From JBNKWA01 sp050299555 (GTDB lineage: Bacteria; Pseudomonadota; Alphaproteobacteria; Rhodobacterales; Rhodobacteraceae), in the NCBI GenBank assembly GCA_050299555.1, contig JBNKWA010000080.1:136940-200939 (forward strand): a stretch of DNA of 64,000 bases, written 5' to 3'. A program made the translations under genes and the position numbers. Within the stretch, counting starts at the first letter, position 1; each line of letters starts with the position of its first letter. Below are positions 58,025 through 64,000 of this stretch, piece by piece. A model generated the notes under the pieces. It ran no database searches. It had not been told where the DNA came from and worked only from the letters and a program-made list of their open reading frames with translations.

Positions 58025-59386
58025 CTATTGAACGAGGTGTGATCCGGCGATCACCTGGGCGCCGGCGTTGTTCAGCTCGAAATCCGCCTCCAGCGCCTCG
58101 TCGCAGCCCGAGATGTTCAGGTCGCCGCCGAGAGCCACGTTCTGGTAGGCCTCGAAATAGAGCCCGCCCGAACTTTTCATCGCGCCGCCGGGGCTGAACT
58201 GCGGTGCCGCGCCGACCACGCCATAGGCGCCGGTTGCCGACCCGAAGCCGCCGAGCGACAGTGAGGTCTTCGAGAACAGATAGGTGTTGTAGCGCCCGGA
58301 GTCGCAATAGGTGCCCTGATCGCCCCACATCACGTCGCCGGAGAAGTTCAGGTCGCCGGCGCCGAAGAAGTAGACGTCGTGAAAATGCAGCGCCGGCCCG
58401 CCGCCGACACCGATCTGGCCGTTGGCGATGATCGCCACGTTATGGGCATCGACGCCGCCCGCGAACTGCACGCCATGATTGACGAGGTAGATCGTGTTGG
58501 GCTGCAGGTCGCCGGGCTGGATGGTCCACCAGCCGGTATTCACCCGCACGATGTTGGCCTGGCCGCCGGTGCCCTTGACGAAATCAGGGAACAGATCGCC
58601 CGAATAGGTCGTGTCGCTGCTGTTGAAGAGCGGCCCGAACTGGCTGGCGAACATGGTGTTGAGCTCGGGCAGGATCTTGGGCTGCTTGCTGCCCTCGACC
58701 TTCACTTCCTCGGCCGTGGCGCCGCCCGGGGCCGTATAGTTGATGGTGATGGTGCTTTCGTCGGCGGCGCTGATCCGCACGGTTGAGTCGTAGAAATCGT
58801 TGCCACCGGTATGCACGCCCGTCTCGCCGTGCAGGCAGACCCCTTTGAGCAGCGTGTTGCCACCGCCGGTGTCCATGTAGCCCGAGGTCATGATCGTGGC
58901 GCTCGAGCAGCCACCCTCGGTGGTCCGGGCCATGGCGATGGCGGCGACGCTGACGTCCCAGCTCTCGAACCCGGCCAGCTTCAGCAGGTGGGTGCGCAGG
59001 GCATTGCCGCGGGCACTGCTGCGGCGCGTCACCACCCGGACGGCATTGACGTCGGTGCTGGCGCTGTCGAAACTCCGGGTCACCGGATCCCATTCGCCGA
59101 ACTGGATCTCGCCCGGGTCCAGCACGCTGCCGTTCTGGCTCGGCGGCATGTTGGCCGCGGCGACCTGGATCGCCGCCGAGCGGGCGGCATCCTGATCGTC
59201 GACGAACATGGCCGCGGCCAGCGAGGCGGCGTCGGCGGTCACCCTGAGCTGGCTCCTGACCCGCCAGGCATTGGTGCCGTCCAGCGCCAGGCCGCCAACG
59301 ACGAGAATGACCAGGGTCCAGACAACGCCGGGAACGACGACGCCGCCGGAACAGTCGCGCAGAAAGCGCCGCATCGGGCCACTCAC
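58025..59386 (-). CDS. TadG-like pilus-assembly protein with glycine-rich C-terminal region
   Basis: A 453-residue protein whose start (RRFLRDCSGGVVVPGVVWTLVILVVGGLALDGTNAWRVRSQLRVTADAASLAAA) is the classic Flp-pilus TadE/TadG type IVb prepilin-like segment with the TadG RxxLQxxADAAALAAA-type motif. The usual von Willebrand domain is not visible. Instead, residues about 300-450 form a Gly/Asn-rich repeat-like region (VNHGVQFAGGVDAHNVAIIANGQIGVGGGPALHFHDVYFFGAGDLNFSGDV) that looks like a beta-solenoid. The start is a GTG overlapping the tadE stop. Confidence 0.85.
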   Translation of the reverse strand: MSGPMRRFLRDCSGGVVVPGVVWTLVILVVGGLALDGTNAWRVRSQLRVTADAASLAAAMFVDDQDAARSAAIQVAAANMPPSQNGSVLDPGEIQFGEWDPVTRSFDSASTDVNAVRVVTRRSSARGNALRTHLLKLAGFESWDVSVAAIAMARTTEGGCSSATIMTSGYMDTGGGNTLLKGVCLHGETGVHTGGNDFYDSTVRISAADESTITINYTAPGGATAEEVKVEGSKQPKILPELNTMFASQFGPLFNSSDTTYSGDLFPDFVKGTGGQANIVRVNTGWWTIQPGDLQPNTIYLVNHGVQFAGGVDAHNVAIIANGQIGVGGGPALHFHDVYFFGAGDLNFSGDVMWGDQGTYCDSGRYNTYLFSKTSLSLGGFGSATGAYGVVGAAPQFSPGGAMKSSGGLYFEAYQNVALGGDLNISGCDEALEADFELNNAGAQVIAGSHLVQ

Positions 59387-59781
59387 GTCCCTGTCCCGCC
59401 CATGGCCACCGATTCAAGCATCATGGTCACTCGTGACGTCACCGTGCCGCTCCCGAAGGCAAAGCCGCCGAACACGATCACGCTGGAATAGGGCACGGTG
59501 ATCTCCGCCACGACGAACTGCGTGTCGGTGGTCACATTGGCGGAATAGCCCGGCTCGTTGCCGAAGGCCGCCTCCATGGCGTCCTCTGCCTGCGCCGGGG
59601 TCGCAGCGCCGATGGCAACCTGCCGCGCACCGTCCCGGCTGACGTCATACATGCGCGACTGGCCCTGCAGCAGCAGGGTACCATCGGTGACCAGCCCGAC
59701 AAGGGCGACGAAGAAGGGAAGCCAGATCACGAATTCGACGGTCGCGGCAGCAGAGGCGTCACCCAGAAAGCGCCTGATCAC
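59383..59781 (-). CDS. TadE-like pilus-assembly protein
   Basis: A 132-residue membrane protein with the TadE signature FLGDASAAATVEFVIWLPFFVALVGLVTDGTLLLQGQSRMYDVSRDGARQVA. I choose the GTG giving MIRRFLGD because GGAG lies seven bases upstream; another GTG seven codons further upstream has no ribosome-binding site. TadE minor pilins help assemble Flp pili. Only this and the TadG-like gene are present; no tadA, tadB, tadC, cpaB or flp gene is in the window. It is divergent from the phosphomannomutase gene. Confidence 0.88.
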   Translation of the reverse strand: MIRRFLGDASAAATVEFVIWLPFFVALVGLVTDGTLLLQGQSRMYDVSRDGARQVAIGAATPAQAEDAMEAAFGNEPGYSANVTTDTQFVVAEITVPYSSVIVFGGFAFGSGTVTSRVTMMLESVAMGGTGT

Positions 59782-60004
59782 AGGAGAACTCCACCATTTC
59801 ACTCATATTTTAATGATATCGTTTAGGACCGTGGCGCAAAGGTGGCAAGGTCTAGCCGAAAACGTGGCTAACGCGCCCCGTCGACCCAGCAATCGCCGTG
59901 CAGGTTAACGCCAGACCCGCCCTCATCCGCCGCCACTGCCGACTTGACGCGCCACCGCTCCGCGGCATAGCCACCCCTGACGCGCAACCCGAAGAGACAG
60001 CCGC

Positions 60005-61369
60005 ATGACCGAACTCACCTGCTTCAAGGCCTATGACATCCGCGGCAGGCTGGGCGACAATCTCGACGAGGGCATCGTCAAGCGCGTCGGACGCGCCTAT
60101 GCCGAAGTCTTGGCGCCAGGCACTGCGGTCGTCGGCCGCGACACCCGCGAAAGCAGCGTCCGGCTGATGGCGGCACTGATCGAGGGGCTGACCGATGGCG
60201 GCGCCGATGTCATCGATATCGGCCTCTGCGGCACCGAAGAGGTCTATTTCGCCACCAGCCATCTCGGCGCCGGCGGCGGGCTCGAGGTCACCGCCTCGCA
60301 CAACCCCATGGACTACAACGGCATCAAGATGGTGGTGGAGGACTCCAAGCCGCTGTCCGAGGCCAACGGCATGGCCGAGATCCGCGCCGTCGCCTCGGCC
60401 AACCGTTTCGGCCCGGTGACCCGCAAGGGCAGCGTCACCAAATCCGATCCGCGACCCGACTACGTGGGCCGGGTGACCAGCTTCATCGACCCTTCGGCCC
60501 TTCGCCCGCTCAAGGTGCTGGTTAACGCCGGCAATGGCTCGGCCGGGCCCACCTTCGATGCCATCGCCGCGCGACTGAAGGCGCTGGCCGCCCCGGTCGA
60601 GTTCGTCACCCTCTTCCACGATCCCGACCCGAGCTTTCCGAACGGCATCCCCAATCCCCTGCTGGTCGAGAACCGGCCCGCCACCGCCGAGGCGGTGCTG
60701 GCCAGCGGCGCCGATTTCGGTATCGCCTGGGACGGCGATTTCGACCGTTGCTTCTTCTTCGACGAAAAGGGCCGCTTCATCGACGGTGAATACATCGTCG
60801 GGCTCCTGGCCGCCTCGTTCCTGACCAAACACCCCGGCGAGACCATCGCCCACGACCCGCGGGTATGCTGGAACACCATCGACATCGTTACCGGCCTCGG
60901 CGGTCGGCCGCACCAGACCCGCACCGGCCACGCGTTCCTCAAGGCCGCCATGCGCGAGACCAATGCCGTCTACGGCGGCGAGATGTCGGCGCATCACTAC
61001 TTCCGCGACTTCATGTACTGCGACAGCGGCATGATCCCGTGGCTTCTGGTGCTCGAGCTGGTCAGCCGTTCGGGCCGGACGCTGTCCGAGCTGGTCGGTG
61101 ACCGTATCGCCGCCTTCCCGTCCTCGGGCGAGCACAACTTCACCCTGGCCGATCCCAAGGTGGCCATGGCCCGTGCCGTCGCCGCCTTCGAGGGCGAGGC
61201 GCTGAAGCGCGATGACATGGATGGCGTCAGCCTGGAATTCGCCGACTGGCGCTTCAACCTGCGTGCCTCCAATACCGAGCCGGTGGTCCGCCTCAACGTC
61301 GAATCCCGCGGTGACCGCGATCTGGTGGCGCGCCGCCTGGCCGAGATCAGTGCCATCCTGACCGCCTGA
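60005..61369 (+). CDS. Phosphomannomutase/phosphoglucomutase
   Basis: A 454-residue alpha-D-phosphohexomutase. The catalytic phosphoserine Ser98 is in LEVTASHNPMDYNGIKM, the metal loop in GIAWDGDFDRCFFFDEKGRF, the sugar-specificity loop in VYGGEMSAHHYFRDF and the phosphate-binding end in FNLRASNTEPVVRLNVES. The GEMSAHHYF loop fits the enzyme group acting on both mannose and glucose phosphates. It supplies sugar nucleotides for polysaccharide. The next gene in the same direction is xylA. Confidence 0.93.
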   Translation: MTELTCFKAYDIRGRLGDNLDEGIVKRVGRAYAEVLAPGTAVVGRDTRESSVRLMAALIEGLTDGGADVIDIGLCGTEEVYFATSHLGAGGGLEVTASHNPMDYNGIKMVVEDSKPLSEANGMAEIRAVASANRFGPVTRKGSVTKSDPRPDYVGRVTSFIDPSALRPLKVLVNAGNGSAGPTFDAIAARLKALAAPVEFVTLFHDPDPSFPNGIPNPLLVENRPATAEAVLASGADFGIAWDGDFDRCFFFDEKGRFIDGEYIVGLLAASFLTKHPGETIAHDPRVCWNTIDIVTGLGGRPHQTRTGHAFLKAAMRETNAVYGGEMSAHHYFRDFMYCDSGMIPWLLVLELVSRSGRTLSELVGDRIAAFPSSGEHNFTLADPKVAMARAVAAFEGEALKRDDMDGVSLEFADWRFNLRASNTEPVVRLNVESRGDRDLVARRLAEISAILTA

Positions 61370-61421
61370 GCCCGGCTCCGGGGGCGTCGTCGCCGATTGA
61401 CGCGGCAGAAAGCCTGCGGTT

Positions 61422-61453
61422 AGTTGGAAACAACTTTCTTCGGGCGCTAAAAT
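61422..61453 (+). promoter_or_regulatory. AT-rich segment with inverted repeat before xylA
   Basis: AGTTG-GAAA-CAACT forms a small inverted repeat, and TTGGAA/TAAAAT with 18 bases between resembles a promoter, though it would leave a very short leader. An operator for a xylose regulator is possible; neither is established. Confidence 0.3.
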
Positions 61454-61469
61454 AAAAAAGGGGGGAGCC

Positions 61470-62780
61470 ATGGCAACGGGCTTTTTCGGAGACATCGAAC
61501 CGGTCAGATACGAAGGTGCGGACAGCCGCAATCCGCTGGCCTTCCGGCACTACAACCCGGACGAGATCGTGCTTGGCAAGCGGCTGGAGGACCACCTGCG
61601 CGTCGCCGTCTGCTACTGGCACAGTTTCTGCTGGCCTGGCGGTGATCCCTTCGGCGGCCAGACCTTCCTGCGCCCGTGGTTCACCGACGACATGAAGGGC
61701 GCCCGGATGAAGGCCGACGTCGCCTTCGAAATGTACGACATCCTCGGCGTTCCGTTCTACACCTTCCACGACCGCGACATCGCCCCCGAGGGCGCCAGCC
61801 TGGCGGAATCGAACCGCAACGTGCAGGACATCGCCGCGGTCTTCGCGGACAAGCAGCAGTCATCGAAAGCGCGGCTGCTCTGGGGCACCGCCAACCTTTT
61901 TTCCAACCGCCGCTACATGGCCGGCGCCGCCACCAATCCCGATCCCGACGTCTTCGCCTATGCCGCCGCGCAGGTGAAGAACGCCATCGACGTGACCCGC
62001 GATCTGGATGGCCACAACTACGTTTTGTGGGGTGGACGTGAAGGTTACGAGACGATCCTCAATACCGACATGAAGCGGGAGATCGACCAGCTCGGCCGCT
62101 TCCTCAACATGGTTGTCGATTACAAGCACAAGACCGGCTTCAAGGGCACCATCCTGATCGAGCCGAAGCCGCAGGAGCCCACCAAGCACCAGTACGACTA
62201 CGATGTCGCCACCGTTTACGGCTTCCTCTGCAAGGCCGGCCTCGAAAACGAGATCAAGGTCAACATCGAGGTTGGCCACGCGGTACTGGCCGGCCATTCC
62301 TTCGAGCACGAGCTGGCCACGGCCAATGCGCTCGGCATCTTCGGCTCCATCGACATGAACCGCAACGACTACCAGTCGGGCTGGGATACCGACCAGTTCC
62401 CCAACAACGCACCCGAGGTGGCGCTCGCCTTCTATCACATCCTCAAGGCTGGCGGTTTCGGCACCGGCGGCACCAATTTCGACGCCAAGCTGCGGCGCCA
62501 GTCGCTGGACCCCGAGGACCTGATCGTTGCCCATGTCGGCGGCATGGACGTGCTGGCCCAGGGCCTGAAGGCGGCGGCCCGGATGATCGAGGATGGCGCC
62601 CTCGATGCCTTCGTGGAGGATCGCTACGCAGGCTGGACCGACAGCGATGCAGCAAAGATGCTGGGTGGGGGTTATGACCTCGCCGAGATCGCCGCCTGGG
62701 TCGATAAGGTGGGCCTCGACCCGCAGCCGAAATCCGGCCGGCAGGAATACCTCGAGAACCTCGTCAACCGCTATCTCTGA
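61470..62780 (+). CDS. xylA: Xylose isomerase
   Basis: A 436-residue class II xylose isomerase that converts D-xylose to D-xylulose with divalent metals. Motifs are CYWHSFCWPGGDPFGG, the ring-opening His100 and Asp103 in FYTFHDRDIAPEG, YVLWGGREGYETILNTD, ILIEPKPQEPTKHQYDYD and the metal site FGSIDMNRND and WDTDQFP. GGGGGGAG precedes the ATG. No xylulokinase, transporter or regulator gene adjoins, so its pathway role rests on genes elsewhere. Confidence 0.97.
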   Translation: MATGFFGDIEPVRYEGADSRNPLAFRHYNPDEIVLGKRLEDHLRVAVCYWHSFCWPGGDPFGGQTFLRPWFTDDMKGARMKADVAFEMYDILGVPFYTFHDRDIAPEGASLAESNRNVQDIAAVFADKQQSSKARLLWGTANLFSNRRYMAGAATNPDPDVFAYAAAQVKNAIDVTRDLDGHNYVLWGGREGYETILNTDMKREIDQLGRFLNMVVDYKHKTGFKGTILIEPKPQEPTKHQYDYDVATVYGFLCKAGLENEIKVNIEVGHAVLAGHSFEHELATANALGIFGSIDMNRNDYQSGWDTDQFPNNAPEVALAFYHILKAGGFGTGGTNFDAKLRRQSLDPEDLIVAHVGGMDVLAQGLKAAARMIEDGALDAFVEDRYAGWTDSDAAKMLGGGYDLAEIAAWVDKVGLDPQPKSGRQEYLENLVNRYL

Positions 62781-62790
62781 GGGCGCCGGA

Positions 62791-64000
62791 CTAGCGCGGC
62801 GCCGCGCGGTCGATGATGGCGCCGAAGTCGCAATCCGCGGGCAGCGCACCGAACTGGTGATGGCCGCTGCCCGCCAGGCGTGAGCCGCAGAAGGCGTCCG
62901 ACACGGCGGCGGGGGCGTGGCGCACCAGCAACGCCCCCTGCAGGCCGCAGGCCAGCCGGTCCACAATCTCGCGGGCGCGCAGCTCGAAGCCACGAAGATC
63001 GCGCACGTCCTGCTTCAGCGCCGCCACGTGCCGGTCGAGCCGGGCATCGCCGCCGCCAGCAAGCTCCAGCTCGGCGAGCAGCGCGTCCAGCACCTGCGGC
63101 GCCTTCTCGATGGCGCGCATCACGTCCAGGCACTGGACATTGCCGCTGCCTTCCCAGATCGCGTTGACCGGCGCCTCGCGGTACAGCCGCTGCAGCGCCG
63201 AGTCCTCCATGAAACCGCTACCGCCGATGCACTCCATCGCCTCGCAGGTCTGGGCCGGCGCGCGCTTGCAGACCCAGTACTTGCCCACCGGCAGCCCCAG
63301 CCGCAGCAGCAGCGCCTCGCCCTCGTCGTCGCGGCTGTCCAGCGCCCGCGCCATCCGCATCGCCAGCACCGTGGCCGCCTCCGCCTCCACCGCCAGATCG
63401 GCCAGCACGTTCTGCATGATCGGCTGATCCGCCAACGCCCGGCCAAAGGCGCTGCGCTGGCGGCAATGGTCGATTGCCTGGCTGGTACCCATGCGCATCA
63501 GCGCCGCCGAGACCACCGCGCAGTCGAACCGGGTCATCGCCACCATCTCGATGATCGTTGCCACGCCCCGCCCTTCCTCGCCCACCATCCAGGCCAGCGC
63601 ACCGCGCAGCTCGGTTTCGCTCGACGCGTTCGAGGCGTTGCCGCTTTTCCGTTTCAGCCGCTGGATTTGCATGGGGTTCTTCGTGCCGTCCGGCCGCCAG
63701 CGCGGCAGCAGGAAACAGGACAGGCCCCCCGGCGCCTGGGCCAGCACCAGAAACGCGTCCGACATCGGGGCCGAGACAAAGAACTTGTGCCCCAGCAGCT
63801 CGTACGCGCCGCCGGGACCGCCGCTGTCCACGGGGAATGCCCTGGTCGTGTTCGCCCGCACGTCCGAGCCGCCCTGCTTTTCCGTCATCGCCATGCCGAT
63901 CGTGACGGACTCTTTCTCCATGTAGGGGCGGTTGGCCGGATCGTACTCCCGCGACAGGACCCCGGGCAGCCACTCCTTGGCGATGTCCGGCTGTTTCCGC
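62791..64000 (-). CDS. aidB: AidB-like acyl-CoA dehydrogenase (N-terminal part beyond the window)
   Basis: The C-terminal 402 or so residues are present. Features close to E. coli AidB are SVTIGMAMTEKQGGSDVRANTTRAF, DAFLVLAQAPGGLSCFLLPRW, KSGNASNASSETELRGALAWMVGEEGRGVATIIEMVAMTRFDCAVVSAALMR, and ECIGGSGFMEDSALQRLYREAPVNAIWEGSGNVQCLDVMRAI. AidB is a flavoprotein of the alkylation (Ada) response, and the catalytic base position and C-terminal DNA-binding region differ from metabolic acyl-CoA dehydrogenases. The reading frame continues past the window end without a start. It converges on xylA with only 10 bases between. Confidence 0.9.
   Translation of the reverse strand, partial: RKQPDIAKEWLPGVLSREYDPANRPYMEKESVTIGMAMTEKQGGSDVRANTTRAFPVDSGGPGGAYELLGHKFFVSAPMSDAFLVLAQAPGGLSCFLLPRWRPDGTKNPMQIQRLKRKSGNASNASSETELRGALAWMVGEEGRGVATIIEMVAMTRFDCAVVSAALMRMGTSQAIDHCRQRSAFGRALADQPIMQNVLADLAVEAEAATVLAMRMARALDSRDDEGEALLLRLGLPVGKYWVCKRAPAQTCEAMECIGGSGFMEDSALQRLYREAPVNAIWEGSGNVQCLDVMRAIEKAPQVLDALLAELELAGGGDARLDRHVAALKQDVRDLRGFELRAREIVDRLACGLQGALLVRHAPAAVSDAFCGSRLAGSGHHQFGALPADCDFGAIIDRAAPR

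Overview
The window is GC-rich chromosomal DNA of an alphaproteobacterium, most likely a member of the Rhodobacterales (Roseobacter/Rhodobacter type). The evidence is the set of genes and their arrangement: ntrC-ntrB-dusB next to a fused ispDF, pgpA and a stand-alone CinA amidohydrolase domain; lipA with a COQ10/RatA-type protein nearby; an NDUFA12-type complex I accessory protein beside mlaD and a DUF2155 protein; a release factor 2 gene without a frameshift; RNase E with a long insertion in its S1 domain; and a VPLPA-type C-terminal sorting signal. No plasmid or phage backbone genes, no transposase and no CRISPR array were seen, and almost every gene is intact.

Layout. 1-5.4 kb: nitrogen two-component system (ntrBC), tRNA dihydrouridine synthase, isoprenoid (ispDF) and phospholipid (pgpA) synthesis, and a thiE-like gene. 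5.5-8.6 kb: an unknown protein, a long hairpin with a G-rich loop, an MmgE/PrpD enzyme, a COQ10/RatA protein and hpt. 8.7-11.4 kb: an accessory patch with a repeat-containing VPLPA-type surface protein, a peptidoglycan hydrolase and a large unknown protein with a glycine-rich hydrophobic core. 11.4-23 kb: methyltransferase-lipA, a globin, an aquaporin, a double-PAS chemoreceptor, a PLP decarboxylase, lpd, DUF924, an MFS transporter and queA. 23-36 kb: a giant AsmA/YhdP-like protein, a peroxiredoxin, an M23 peptidase-bactofilin pair, prfB, PBP1a and RNase E. 36-43 kb: a DsbA-like protein, accB-accC, aat, DUF2155-mlaD-NDUFA12 and clpX. 43-47.5 kb: a haem-globin chemoreceptor lying between clpX and clpP, then the trigger factor gene and tRNA-Leu(UAG). 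47.6-52 kb: dtd, the NAD(P)HX repair enzyme and glnB-glnA. 52-57.5 kb: tandem Popeye-like membrane proteins, parE and an AT-richer serine-protease-like gene. 57.5-64 kb: a small cytochrome c, a TadE/TadG-like pair, phosphomannomutase, xylose isomerase and an AidB-like acyl-CoA dehydrogenase cut by the window edge.

How genes fit together. NtrB/NtrC at the left end and PII (glnB)-glutamine synthetase (glnA) near 50 kb form the core of the nitrogen response. tig, clpP and clpX form the usual protein quality-control neighbourhood, here split by an oxygen-sensor-like receptor. lipA and lpd serve the lipoate-dependent 2-oxoacid dehydrogenases. PBP1a, the M23 peptidase, bactofilin, MlaD and the AsmA-like protein are envelope functions. 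Two predicted haem sensors or binders (a single-domain globin and a globin-coupled chemoreceptor) and a soluble PAS chemoreceptor suggest a motile, oxygen-responsive cell.

Most unusual sequence features: an approximately 80-base element present twice, about 39 kb apart and in opposite orientations, each time between converging genes, with one copy supplying the last 15 codons and stop of the PLP decarboxylase; a 27-base-arm hairpin whose loop is a textbook G-quadruplex motif; an AT-richer protease-like gene fused by overlap to parE; and a 694-base gene-free stretch next to clpX that is strongly enriched for GGCAA/TTGCC.
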